Source of the DNA: Oscillospiraceae bacterium
GTDB taxonomy: Bacteria; Bacillota; Clostridia; Oscillospirales; Oscillospiraceae
Length of the DNA: 35,951 bases
Reading direction: 5' to 3'
Assembly: GCA_017519975.1 (NCBI GenBank)
Contig: JAFWRM010000025.1
Location: 1-35,951 of the forward strand
The notes under the pieces were generated by a model that was not told where the DNA came from, did not search any database, and saw nothing but the letters and a program-made list of their open reading frames with translations. The translations under genes and the position numbers were made by a program. Shown one piece after another: positions 8,542 to 17,122 of this stretch (the stretch's first letter is position 1; each line of letters begins with the position of its first letter).

Positions 8542-9579
8542 TCAATTGTAGAAAGTGTATTTCAGATCTTCATACGCTTTCCGCAGCACCTGATTCTTGT
8601 GGGCTGCAATCGCCCTGCTTCTCTCACTGCTGGAGCCCAGGAACACACTGCTGAAAGCAAATCCTCCTCCGACAGCCAGGGTTTTGATGGCTGACTGTAC
8701 CGATTCATAGATCTCCTCATCGGAAACGTCGTCCGCCAGCATACGCCCCTGCGGTTCCCAACCGCCGGCTATGACCAGCGAGTTGCCGTATTTTTCCTTA
8801 ACGGCGACGAGATCGTTCATCGTCTGCGCGGGATCCCACAAGCGGATGCCCACTTTCTCGACCAAAATGGCTATCAGCTTTTCGGACTTCCCGCAGTTGT
8901 GGAAAGTAATCGGTATTCCTCTTTCATGGGCATATTTCGCGTGTCTCTGATACAGTGGGATAAACACCCTCCGATACATCTCTGGGGAAATGAACGGCGC
9001 CATGGTGGACGCGGTATCGTCTTTCAGCGACAGTACGTCCGGCTTGTACAGATCGATCGTCTTCTCTGTGATCATGCAATAGAAATCACACAGATAGTTC
9101 AGAAGTTCTTCACACTCCTCGGTATCTTCCAACAGGGCGCACAATCCTTCCGAAAAGCCCATGAAGGACATTAGATGCTGGAAATAGCCGAAGTGCATGT
9201 CGATCGAGCAGAGCGTCTCTTCGCGGTTGTAATTACTGTGCTCGATGCTGTCTTTTACGATCCGTTCCCAATCGTAACCGGAAACGTCAGGTGCCTTGAT
9301 GACGTCGCGCCATTTTTCGATATCGTCCAGGATGAAGGATCTTGTGTCTGGCATCGTAGCTCCGTTGATTTCTTCAGAATACGAGTATTTCACGCCCCAG
9401 ATATCTGTCCCGCCCACGTATGGCTTTCGGTGGGTATGCAGGAATTCCGGTGAAAGCAACTGAATGGCCGGAGCAGGAAGCCCCGATCCCTTCGGTGGAG
9501 GCATAATGCTGTATTCCGGGATCCATTCCGGGCACTCTCCATCGAGAAGTTTTTTAAAATTCTGTCTTCCGTTCAACAT
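8542..9579 (-). CDS. UroD-family methyltransferase-like protein
   Basis: A 345-residue protein of the uroporphyrinogen decarboxylase superfamily, which includes the corrinoid:CoM methyltransferases MtaA and MtbA. Supporting features are KPDVLSLKDDTAS, the ISPEMYRRVFIPLYQRH segment and ITFHNCGKSE with HNCG at residues 227-230. HNCG corresponds to the first part of the zinc-binding His-X-Cys...Cys motif. No cysteine follows it, so the usual third zinc ligand appears absent or replaced. This is not a haem-pathway HemE. It lacks haem gene neighbours and is embedded in the catabolic operon, 27 bp after the aconitase X small subunit and 61 bp before the UGSC-like gene. A demethylase or methyl carrier role is possible, but no corrinoid protein is encoded in the window. 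Confidence 0.8.
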   Translation of the reverse strand: MLNGRQNFKKLLDGECPEWIPEYSIMPPPKGSGLPAPAIQLLSPEFLHTHRKPYVGGTDIWGVKYSYSEEINGATMPDTRSFILDDIEKWRDVIKAPDVSGYDWERIVKDSIEHSNYNREETLCSIDMHFGYFQHLMSFMGFSEGLCALLEDTEECEELLNYLCDFYCMITEKTIDLYKPDVLSLKDDTASTMAPFISPEMYRRVFIPLYQRHAKYAHERGIPITFHNCGKSEKLIAILVEKVGIRLWDPAQTMNDLVAVKEKYGNSLVIAGGWEPQGRMLADDVSDEEIYESVQSAIKTLAVGGGFAFSSVFLGSSSERSRAIAAHKNQVLRKAYEDLKYTFYN

Positions 9580-9606
9580 TGGTTCTTCTAACTCCTCAGG
9601 CCTCGG

Positions 9607-10029
9607 TCATTCATGATCCTTTTTCTTCTTTGTGATCTCGATATATCCTTCGTCCGCATTAACGAACACCATATCTCCGGTCTCGATGTATTCCAGCGGA
9701 TCCTTCTCAAAATCTGTCATGGCGGGAACATGGGCGACCATGGCACAGGCAACGCTGAGCGGGCATCCTTCTGTATGTACAAATGCTGCGGGGTTCAGCG
9801 GGTGGATGCCATAAGACATAAATCCTCCTGACCCTCTCGGCGATGGATAACACAGCACTTTTCCCGTGTAGCTTACGCCAAACAGGGGATGATTTCGTTC
9901 CGTAGTATACCCTCTTCTAGGGTTGACGTTAGTAAAGCCCTCCAACGGTTTTGGAGACACCAGGGCTTCCGCAGTCACCTTCCCGGGGTACTCGCACCGG
10001 CCTCTGATTCTGATCTTTTTTTCATCCAT
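9607..10029 (-). CDS. Aconitase X small subunit (DUF126-type)
   Basis: A 140-residue protein matching the small, swivelling subunit of aconitase X. The start resembles the family's GR-x-x-x-G-x-x-x-x-EALVS pattern (IRGRCEYPGKVTAEALVS). It is followed by HPLFGVSYTGKVLCYPSPRGSGGFMSYG, which carries the substrate-contacting Ser-rich loop, and a C-terminal METGDMVFVNAD-like strand. In archaea the two-subunit enzyme dehydrates mevalonate 5-phosphate. In bacteria related enzymes dehydrate cis-3-hydroxy-L-proline. Only the domain is seen here; the substrate is open. It starts 6 bp after the large-subunit stop, with a GGAG inside the end of that gene, so translation is probably coupled. Confidence 0.9.
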   Translation of the reverse strand: MDEKKIRIRGRCEYPGKVTAEALVSPKPLEGFTNVNPRRGYTTERNHPLFGVSYTGKVLCYPSPRGSGGFMSYGIHPLNPAAFVHTEGCPLSVACAMVAHVPAMTDFEKDPLEYIETGDMVFVNADEGYIEITKKKKDHE

Positions 10030-10035
10030 TCCTTC

Positions 10036-11355
10036 TCATCTCCATTCCCCGTTCCATCTGCCTGTCAACGCAGCTTCAATGCAGTCATCCTGCGTACCAT
10101 ACCGCACATCCAGACGGTTGTCTTCGTCTGGGTAACAGCCTGTGATGTAGTAGGACTGCTTTGCCGAATCCACAGCTAGCGTGCGCACCCCTTCCGGGAC
10201 CGCCCCCATACAGGCAAGGCAGGTTCCGGTCATAAGGACCGCTCCGGCATCCTGGAATACCTTGACATAGCCAAGATTTAGGGCAACATTGTAAAGCCAA
10301 GGAGACGACATAATCCAAAGGGGCACCCGGCACTTTTTTCCTTCCAGCTTGCGTGCAAGGATCATAAGCTCGACAATGCTCAGATGCGGACATCCCAGAT
10401 AGACCATATCCACTTCATCGCTGTCATGATTCCGGTAATTCAGCACCTCATAAGCTGCCCGCAGATCCGCTTCACTGATCGTGATGGTCTCTTTCGGCTG
10501 CTTTCCGCCCAGGGCCGCTTCCAGGGTCGGGGCTTCAGGCGTACTCCCCGGGATATGATACATTCGTACGGCGCCGCCGGTGTTTGCGGCGGAGTTGAAC
10601 TTCATGATCTGCGTGTTGTTTGGCTTTCCCGTCCCCAGCAGCACCGGTACGTGAACACCTGCGGCTTCTCCGACGGCAAAGCCAAATACGTCCCATTCGA
10701 TATCCGTCTGAATAAGACGCTCAGACTGAATCTGCACAGTTGCATACCGGTTTTCCGTTATGTGCATGTCATAGTACGCTGCTTTGCCGAGAAAGCATGT
10801 GGCAAAGCTTCCGTCCGTATTCGTTCTGGCCCCCAGATTGGCGTTGCAGTAGGGGACAGCGGAGCTTTCATTCCAGGAACAGTGCATGCCGATCGTGGGA
10901 AGGAACGACATCGTCATATAGTTGGCGCAGGAATGCGACGTCATCATGCCCATCTTTCGATACAGCTCGAACCATTCGTCCCTCAACGCCTGTTCATGGA
11001 ACGCGGGATCGTCATGCCGGTTTTTCGGATCTCCGTAGGAGCACAGATTACACCCCTCCCAGCCATGGATCGGCGGGACCGCATAGAACGGAGATTTGTT
11101 GGCAAACGTGGGAATCTTAAAATGGCCTCCTGCTTCTGCCAGTTTGCGAAGTTCGTCGATGGAAAACTCATAGAACGGTGACATAGAGGTCGTCGGAGTG
11201 TGAAAATCGCCGGTTCCGTCGAGATCGATCAGCCTCTCTGCGCCAGATACTTCGCACACTTCCACCAGATACTGCATGCAGATCTGGGGCACGAACCCCT
11301 CTTCACCCTGAAGCATACGCTTCTCATCGTCAGTCAGATAAACGTTAACTCCCAT
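10036..11355 (-). CDS. Aconitase X large (catalytic) subunit
   Basis: A 439-residue aconitase X catalytic subunit, a [Fe-S]-dependent dehydratase acting in the cytoplasm. Diagnostic pieces are TSHSCANYMT (around 140-148, equivalent to the family's SCTPY), and CSWNESSAVPYCNANLGARTN (159-179, equivalent to WSESSAVVYANSVLGARTN). The later motifs are YLGCPHLSIVEL and MTGTCLACMGAVPEG, the latter followed by DSAKQSYYITG. The split large plus small arrangement is the type II form; many bacterial aconitase X proteins are fused. It follows an IlvD/Edd-family gene after 59 bp. Two dehydratases in one operon suggest a substrate with more than one hydroxyl to remove, or alternative substrates. Mevalonate use is less likely because no other mevalonate gene is present. 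Confidence 0.92.
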   Translation of the reverse strand: MGVNVYLTDDEKRMLQGEEGFVPQICMQYLVEVCEVSGAERLIDLDGTGDFHTPTTSMSPFYEFSIDELRKLAEAGGHFKIPTFANKSPFYAVPPIHGWEGCNLCSYGDPKNRHDDPAFHEQALRDEWFELYRKMGMMTSHSCANYMTMSFLPTIGMHCSWNESSAVPYCNANLGARTNTDGSFATCFLGKAAYYDMHITENRYATVQIQSERLIQTDIEWDVFGFAVGEAAGVHVPVLLGTGKPNNTQIMKFNSAANTGGAVRMYHIPGSTPEAPTLEAALGGKQPKETITISEADLRAAYEVLNYRNHDSDEVDMVYLGCPHLSIVELMILARKLEGKKCRVPLWIMSSPWLYNVALNLGYVKVFQDAGAVLMTGTCLACMGAVPEGVRTLAVDSAKQSYYITGCYPDEDNRLDVRYGTQDDCIEAALTGRWNGEWR

Positions 11356-11414
11356 ACTGCTCTCCCTGTACGATCGGTATTCAGGATCCTTCCGATCCGG
11401 ATAAGGCGATCAGC

Positions 11415-13070
11415 TCAGCAGAGGATCGCTCCTTCGTTCAGCGGTCTGACCCGATCCTGGTACAGTTTGAGCCAGCCCTCTTCTCCAGTCTTCTTGTAAT
11501 CCTTTGCCGTCAGTCTTCTCTTGTCCAGTTCTTCATCAGATACTTCTACGTTCAGTTTCCGGTTCAGGGCGTCGATCTCGACGATATCTCCGTCTCTGAT
11601 CAGCCCGATGTTGCCGCCCGCGGCGGCTTCAGGCGTAACGTCGACGACCATGAGCGCCATGTTGCAGAGACCGGAAGCATGTCCGTCGGTCACGATGGCC
11701 ACGTCGCTTCCCAGTCCCATGCCGTCCAAAGCAAAAATCAGGCCGCCCGGGCCGGCCATGCCCGGCGTACCGGTGATACCCATCCCGACGATCACGACGA
11801 CGTCGCCTTTTACGATCTTTCCGTCCCGGATCGCGTTGTTGGCTTCGAATGCGTTGCTGAACACCTTTGCTGGGCCCCGGAAATAGTTCGGTTTATAATT
11901 GTCGTCGACCTGCAGCTTGATGACGCCGAACTCCTGCGCGATATTCCCCTTGGCCAGGATGATGGCAGGGCGGTAATTGTACGCTTTGTTCAGCGGTCTG
12001 ACCACGTCATCATCAAGCACTTCCGCATCCTTAAGATTCTCCCCCACCGTCTTTCCGCTGACGGTCATCGCGTCCGTGCGGAGCAGGCTCTCCAGCTGTT
12101 TCATAACCGCCTTCGTGCCTCCCGCGGCCTCCAGATCGTCTATGAAATGGGGCCCGTTTGGCTTGATTCCCACAAGAAGCGGTATCTCGTCGCCGAACCG
12201 GTCGAACATGTCGAACACGTCGATATCGCTCTTCGCTTCCTTTGCTATCGCCTGAAGATGTTTCATGCTGTTTGTCGAGCCGGAAACGCTCAGAACCGTC
12301 TTGACACAGTTTTCGAAGGCCGCTTCCGTGAGCAGATCTCTCGGGCGGACGTCCTGTTCCACCATCTCGACGATGCGTCTGCAGGCGGCGGACACGGCGC
12401 TCCACATCTTCTCACTGTTCGCGAGCACAGGCGTAGTTCCCGGCAGTGCGAAGCCAAGCGCTTCGCAGGCGATGTGCATGGTGTTGGCGGTTCCCATGCC
12501 CTGGCATACGCCGGGTCCTTTGATCGCCTGTTCACTCATCTCCTTCATCTCTTCATCGGTGACCTTGCCCATGGCGTAATGTCCCAGTTGCTGGAACAGG
12601 TCCTCAATATCGAAATGCTCTCCTTTATAGGTCCCGCAGGGCTGATACCCGCAGGCGACCACGATGGTGGGTATGTTCATACGAGCGGCGGCCATCAGCT
12701 GTCCTGGCAGCGTTTTGTCGCACGAAGCCAGGCATATGATGCCGTCCAGCATCGCGCCTTCCACCGCCGCTTCCACGTCGTTCGTGATCAGATCCCGGCT
12801 TGCCTGTACGAACCCGCCGCTGTGTCCGGTGAACATGAAGTCGGCCGGCGCCACCGTTCTGATTTCAAAGGATATGCCGCCCGCCTTGTAGATCTCTTCG
12901 GCGGCGAACTTTGCTATGGCGTCGAGGTGACTGAAGCAGACAGCCAGATTGGACGAGGAATTGACGATGGCTATCTTGGGCCGATCCATGTCTTCATCTT
13001 TAATACCCAGATTCAGCCACATGGCCCTCCGGATGGGGCCGTTCATCACGTTGCTTCTGAATTTTCCCAT
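11415..13070 (-). CDS. IlvD/Edd-family dehydratase (divergent)
   Basis: A 551-residue member of the dihydroxy-acid / 6-phosphogluconate / sugar-acid dehydratase family. Three candidate Fe-S cysteines are visible: Cys45 in LAVCFSHLD, Cys117 in SCDKTLPGQLMAAAR and Cys189 in GVCQGMGTANTM. The C-terminal barrel has GMGITGTPGMAGPGG and TDGHASGLCNMALMV. There the catalytic serine of the family's SG element is kept, but the surrounding RFSGGTRG consensus is not. That divergence argues against a genuine valine-isoleucine IlvD and for a specialised sugar-acid or hydroxy-acid dehydratase. The ATG starts the family-typical FRSNVMNGPIRRAMW. It lies 66 bp after the ABC ATPase gene, in the same operon as the importer and aconitase X. 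Confidence 0.9.
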   Translation of the reverse strand: MGKFRSNVMNGPIRRAMWLNLGIKDEDMDRPKIAIVNSSSNLAVCFSHLDAIAKFAAEEIYKAGGISFEIRTVAPADFMFTGHSGGFVQASRDLITNDVEAAVEGAMLDGIICLASCDKTLPGQLMAAARMNIPTIVVACGYQPCGTYKGEHFDIEDLFQQLGHYAMGKVTDEEMKEMSEQAIKGPGVCQGMGTANTMHIACEALGFALPGTTPVLANSEKMWSAVSAACRRIVEMVEQDVRPRDLLTEAAFENCVKTVLSVSGSTNSMKHLQAIAKEAKSDIDVFDMFDRFGDEIPLLVGIKPNGPHFIDDLEAAGGTKAVMKQLESLLRTDAMTVSGKTVGENLKDAEVLDDDVVRPLNKAYNYRPAIILAKGNIAQEFGVIKLQVDDNYKPNYFRGPAKVFSNAFEANNAIRDGKIVKGDVVVIVGMGITGTPGMAGPGGLIFALDGMGLGSDVAIVTDGHASGLCNMALMVVDVTPEAAAGGNIGLIRDGDIVEIDALNRKLNVEVSDEELDKRRLTAKDYKKTGEEGWLKLYQDRVRPLNEGAILC

Positions 13071-13136
13071 ATGAGTACCATCACTTTCTGACCGTATCGG
13101 TCCGATTCATTCTGTCACGCAACGGTCGATGCTGCG

Positions 13137-14114
13137 TTATACCAGATGGCAGGCGACGCAGTGGCCGCATCCCACGTCCTTCAGCTCAGGCGCCTTCTCC
13201 GAACAGATCTTCTGCGCCATTGGGCATCTTGTGTGGAACGTGCATCCGCTGGGTGGATTGAGCGGAGTCGGCAGTTCTCCTTGCATCACGACCACTTCAC
13301 GGTTCTCCTCAATGAACGGATCAGGAAGAGGCTGTGCCGACAGCAGCGCCTGTGAATACGGATGCAGTGTATGAGAATACAGTTCTTCAGAATCTGCCAT
13401 TTCCACGATATGTCCCAGATACATGACAGCTACTCTTTTGCTGATATACTGAACAGCCAGCAGATCATGAGAGATAAACAGATAACTCAGTCCCTCGCGC
13501 TTTTCCTGCAGTTTCTGCAGCAGATTGAGAATCTGTGCCTGCATGGAAACGTCCAGCGCTGAGATAGGCTCGTCGCAGATGATCAGCGACGGATCCCCTG
13601 CCAGAGCCCGGGCAATGGACAGCCTTTGCCGCTGGCCGCCGGAGTACTCATGAGGATATCTGTCCATCATGTCGGGGCTCAGGCCCGACATCACGAACAG
13701 CTCCTCGACCCGTTCGTTGAATTCCTTCTTGCTGGAGACCAGATTATGGATCTTTAGCGGTTCCCCGACGATCTCGGCAGAGTTCAGTCTGGGGTTCAGT
13801 GAACTGTACGGATCCTGAAATACCATGGCCATTTCTCTGCGGACCCATCCGAGATCTTTTTCCTTTGCCTTCGCGATCTCTTTGCCCTTGAATACGATAG
13901 AACCGTCCGTCGGTTTATACAGGCGGATGAGATTGCGTCCTACGGTTGTTTTTCCGCAGCCTGACTCTCCGACCAGTCCCAGCGTTTCCCCCTCTTTGAT
14001 ATCAAATGAGATTCCATCCAGAGCCTTGACGTCGGCGACTTTACGCTTCAGCAGACCGCGCAGCACAGGAAAATACATTTTAAGGTCGCGAACTTCAATG
14101 ATATTATTGCTCAT
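13137..14114 (-). CDS. Oligopeptide-type ABC transporter ATPase (DppF/OppF-like)
   Basis: An ATPase of 325 residues for the importer. It has GLVGESGCGKTTVGRNL (Walker A), MVFQDPYSSLNPR (Q-loop), the signature YSGGQRQRLSIARAL, LIICDEPISALDVS (Walker B), and the H-loop in FISHDL. The C-terminal oligopeptide-transporter extension has CTFHTRCPMAQKIC, a cysteine cluster like those that bind Fe-S in DppD-type ATPases. I chose the ATG at 14114, eight bases behind AGGAGG, over a GTG that lies in the Shine-Dalgarno itself. The gene overlaps the preceding ATPase by 11 bp, a sign of coupled translation. Confidence 0.95.
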   Translation of the reverse strand: MSNNIIEVRDLKMYFPVLRGLLKRKVADVKALDGISFDIKEGETLGLVGESGCGKTTVGRNLIRLYKPTDGSIVFKGKEIAKAKEKDLGWVRREMAMVFQDPYSSLNPRLNSAEIVGEPLKIHNLVSSKKEFNERVEELFVMSGLSPDMMDRYPHEYSGGQRQRLSIARALAGDPSLIICDEPISALDVSMQAQILNLLQKLQEKREGLSYLFISHDLLAVQYISKRVAVMYLGHIVEMADSEELYSHTLHPYSQALLSAQPLPDPFIEENREVVVMQGELPTPLNPPSGCTFHTRCPMAQKICSEKAPELKDVGCGHCVACHLV

Positions 14115-15090
14115 TTTTCGCACCTCCTGAACGCAGCGCGCACATCGTTGAATGCGTTCCTTCGACCAGTGTCAGTTCCTGTACCGGATCTTCAAAGCAA
14201 CACTTCTGCCGGTATTTGCATCTGGGCAGGAACGGACAGGTTGGCGGTCTGTTGATCAGAGACGGCGGCATACCCGGGATTGCTTCGACCTTCTGCCCGA
14301 GTTGGGGAACACAATGGATCAGGCTCTCTGTATACGGATGCAGCGGGTTGGCCCAGATTTCCTTTACTGTGCCGCTTTCAATGATGCTTCCGGCGTACAT
14401 GACGTTGATCCGGTCGGCATACCTGGCGACAATGCCGAGGTTATGTGTGACCATGACCATCGCGGTATGATGCTCTCTCACCAGATTGTTCATCATCTCC
14501 AGCAGCTGTGCCTGGATGGTGGCGTCCAGAGCTGTCGTTGCCTCATCTGCAATGATAAGCGCCGGATCGCAGATCATGGCCATCCCGACCATGACCCTCT
14601 GCCTCATACCGCCGGACATCTGATGCGGGTAGTCGTCCGCCCTGGATTCCGGGTCAGGGATGCCGACCTGCCGAAGCATGTCAATCACTCGTTCTCTGGC
14701 TTCCTTCTTCGAAATGCTCTTATGCTCAAGCAGCATCTCGCTCATCTGCTTATTTACTGTAAGAGCCGGATTCAGCGAAGTCATCGGCTCCTGGAATATC
14801 ATGGAGATCCTGTTGCCGCGGATCTCACACATCTCCTTGCTTTCCTTCTTCAGTTTCAACAGATCCGTGTTTCCGAAAATGGCGGTCCCTGCAACTACTT
14901 TTCCGGGGGGCGATGGAATCAAGCCCATGATGGACATCTGACTCACTGATTTCCCGCATCCGGATTCTCCGACTACTCCGACTATTTCTCCTGAATCGAC
15001 AGTATACGAAATATTGTTTACGGCACGTACGATACCGCGTTCAGTCTTGAACTCCGTTGTAAGGCCTTCTACAGTTAATAGTCTGCTCAT
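14104..15090 (-). CDS. Oligopeptide-type ABC transporter ATPase (DppD/OppD-like)
   Basis: A 328-residue ATPase partner. Motifs are VGVVGESGCGKSVSQMSIMG (Walker A), IFQEPMTSLNPALTV (Q-loop), HQMSGGMRQRVMVGMAM (signature) and LIIADEATTALDATIQAQ (Walker B). The C-terminal CPFLPRCKYRQKCCFEDP is the cysteine-containing tail typical of DppD/OppD. The ATG lies six bases behind GGAGG. It follows the DppC-like permease by 12 bp and overlaps the DppF-like gene by 11 bp, so the two ATPases probably form the usual heterodimer. Confidence 0.95.
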   Translation of the reverse strand: MSRLLTVEGLTTEFKTERGIVRAVNNISYTVDSGEIVGVVGESGCGKSVSQMSIMGLIPSPPGKVVAGTAIFGNTDLLKLKKESKEMCEIRGNRISMIFQEPMTSLNPALTVNKQMSEMLLEHKSISKKEARERVIDMLRQVGIPDPESRADDYPHQMSGGMRQRVMVGMAMICDPALIIADEATTALDATIQAQLLEMMNNLVREHHTAMVMVTHNLGIVARYADRINVMYAGSIIESGTVKEIWANPLHPYTESLIHCVPQLGQKVEAIPGMPPSLINRPPTCPFLPRCKYRQKCCFEDPVQELTLVEGTHSTMCALRSGGAKNEQ

Positions 15091-15102
15091 AATCGTCCTC
15101 CA

Positions 15103-16038
15103 TCAGTTCAGAGATCCGCGGAGTCTCGGATCAAGTGCATCACGAAGGCCGTCACCGACCATGTTAAACGACAGGACCAGCAGCATGATAGCCAAGCCGG
15201 GAGCGATGGAAAGGAGAGGATTCGTCATCAGATATTGGTATCCGTCGTAACACATACTGCCCCACGCAGGAGTCGGAGGCGTAATGCCCAGACCAAGGAA
15301 GCTCAGAGACGCCTCAGAAAGAATGGCAACGCCCATCATCATCGTCATCTGAACGATCAGCGGAGAAACGCAGTTAGGCAAGATGTGCTTGAACATGATC
15401 CTCGATCTGGAGGCGCCCATGCACCGCTCCGCCTGTACGTAGTCGTTCTGCTTGACCGATTGGACCTGGCCGCAGATCAGGCGGATATAACCGGGGAACA
15501 GAGTCAGCGAGATGGCGACCACGACGCCGAAAGTACCATGTCCCACTACCTGTGAGATCAGCAACTGAAGGATCAGGCTCGGGATGGCCATGATTGCGTC
15601 CGTGATCCTCATTATGATCGCCTGCACGGCCCCTGTTGCGTATCCGGCTACCAGGCCAATCACGGTGCCGATCGCGGCGGAGATGATAACAGTGATCAGG
15701 CCGACTTCCAGAGCAATCTGAGTACCGTAGATGATCCGGCTCAGCAGGTCCCTTCCCAACGTATCCGTTCCCAGCAGATGGGTGGAACTCGGCTGCGTCA
15801 TGACGGAATAGTAATCTGCTTCATTCGGATCATAAGGTGCGACCCATTTTGCAAAAAACGCTGCGAAAACAAACAGAAGTACTACTACGAAGCAAATCAG
15901 TACTACTTTTCTCTTAAAAAAGACTCTCCAGAATCTTTTGAACTCATTGACAGGCGGCAGCAGTTCTTCATCGAGCACACGGAACTCTCGCAGCTGACCA
16001 TCAACGTCTACTGCCATAATACTTGACGTATCGTTCAT
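15103..16038 (-). CDS. ABC transporter permease (DppC/OppC-like)
   Basis: A 311-residue inner-membrane permease. A long cytoplasmic N-terminus is followed by the first membrane helix (VVLICFVVVLLFVFAAFFAKW). The conserved HLLGTDTLGRDLLSRIIYG segment comes next, then further helices. The EAA loop reads QAERCMGASRSRIMFKHILPN, where it contacts the ATPases. The family-typical SFLGLGITPPTPAWGSM lies near the C-terminus. The ATG is preceded by AAGGAGG. Spacing to both neighbours is 12 bp. Confidence 0.95.
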   Translation of the reverse strand: MNDTSSIMAVDVDGQLREFRVLDEELLPPVNEFKRFWRVFFKRKVVLICFVVVLLFVFAAFFAKWVAPYDPNEADYYSVMTQPSSTHLLGTDTLGRDLLSRIIYGTQIALEVGLITVIISAAIGTVIGLVAGYATGAVQAIIMRITDAIMAIPSLILQLLISQVVGHGTFGVVVAISLTLFPGYIRLICGQVQSVKQNDYVQAERCMGASRSRIMFKHILPNCVSPLIVQMTMMMGVAILSEASLSFLGLGITPPTPAWGSMCYDGYQYLMTNPLLSIAPGLAIMLLVLSFNMVGDGLRDALDPRLRGSLN

Positions 16039-16050
16039 TCTCGTGCCTCC

Positions 16051-17007
16051 TTAACTGTACTGGATCCTGGGATCGATCCACGCGTAGAGAATATCCACAA
16101 GCAGATTGGACAGAACGACCACTGCTGTCATGATGACCGTCACTGCCTGAACGACGGGATAGTCGTGGGAGAGCATGCTTTTCGTCAGCATGCTGCCCAT
16201 GCCCGGAATAACGAAAATCGTCTCTACGACCACGGAGCCGCCGATGATCATTCTCAGCATCGTGCCCTGCAGGGTCACGATAGGCATAAGGGCATTTTTC
16301 AGTACGTGCTTCATAACGACCTTTTTCTCGTTCAAACCTTTGGACCAGGCTGTCCTGACGTAGTCCTCATTCAGGACTTCGAGCACGCTGGATCTGGTCT
16401 GCCTGGTCGTTGTCGCGATCGGGCCGAGTGCCGTCACAAGGATCGGCATGATGCTCTGTTTCAGGGATTTACCAAAGTCGACCCATGGCAACGTATACCC
16501 ATACAGAGGCAGCACATGCAGTTTCATTACGAACAGGTATACAAGCAATATGGCGATCCAGAAAGAAGGTGCGGTCAGACCGATATTCGCCAGGACTGAA
16601 ACGATATTATCGATCAGTTTTCCTCTCCTGATAGCGCAGATGATACCAAGCAGCACGCCGACGATCAGGCCGATCAGCCAGGCCGCAAAACCGATCATCA
16701 TCGTTACAACAACGCGATCTTTGATCTCATTGCGTATGTTGTAGTTCTGCATGATCGACGTTCCAAAATCTCCTCGGCCCATCTGTCCCAGCCAGCGGAG
16801 ATACTGGACTCCTATCGGTTGATCCAGCCCCTTCTCATGACGTAAGGCGTCCATCATTTCCGGCGTATAATCCGTCAGCATGGACGATGAGATAAGCATC
16901 TCGATGGGATCGCCTGGCAGCATGCGCATCAATACAAAGACGAGGAAGCTAACGACTAGAATAACCAGGATCGCTTGCAATAAGCGTCTTATCAAATATG
17001 AACCCAT
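16051..17007 (-). CDS. ABC transporter permease (DppB/OppB-like)
   Basis: A 318-residue inner-membrane permease. The first helix follows MGSYLIRRLLQAILVILVVS, and then come the family's MRMLPGDPIEML and LGLDQP-like GLDQPIGVQYLRWL segments. The EAA-like loop is VRTAWSKGLNEKKVVMKHVLKNAL and the C-terminus is ILYAWIDPRIQYS. The start has TAGGAGGACTAG just before ATG. It is the first permease gene after the internal hairpin that separates it from the binding-protein gene. Confidence 0.95.
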   Translation of the reverse strand: MGSYLIRRLLQAILVILVVSFLVFVLMRMLPGDPIEMLISSSMLTDYTPEMMDALRHEKGLDQPIGVQYLRWLGQMGRGDFGTSIMQNYNIRNEIKDRVVVTMMIGFAAWLIGLIVGVLLGIICAIRRGKLIDNIVSVLANIGLTAPSFWIAILLVYLFVMKLHVLPLYGYTLPWVDFGKSLKQSIMPILVTALGPIATTTRQTRSSVLEVLNEDYVRTAWSKGLNEKKVVMKHVLKNALMPIVTLQGTMLRMIIGGSVVVETIFVIPGMGSMLTKSMLSHDYPVVQAVTVIMTAVVVLSNLLVDILYAWIDPRIQYS

Positions 17008-17030
17008 CTAGTCCTCCTATACTTCAACTG

Positions 17031-17062
17031 CAAAAACAAGGGGGAGGCGTGACGCCTCCCCC
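17031..17062 (-). terminator. Internal terminator/attenuator between binding protein and permeases
   Basis: On the minus strand GGGGGAGGC-GTCAC-GCCTCCCCC (9-bp stem, 5-nt loop) is followed by TTGTTTTTG. It lies between the stop of the binding-protein gene (17123) and the DppB-like start (17007). Partial termination here would keep the binding protein more abundant than the membrane complex, a common arrangement in ABC importers. Confidence 0.75.
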
Positions 17063-17122
17063 TCCCTGAAAACCAGTTACGTAATAATTATGTGTATTCT
17101 CAATTCCGATTCAGGATACTGT

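Noticed and set aside
8542-9579. HemE (uroporphyrinogen decarboxylase)
   Set aside because: It has the HNCG zinc-site motif of methyltransferase-type relatives and no haem gene neighbours.
11415-13070. Housekeeping IlvD for branched-chain amino acids
   Set aside because: The C-terminal active-site neighbourhood departs from the RFSGGTRG consensus and the gene sits in a catabolic operon with no other ilv gene.
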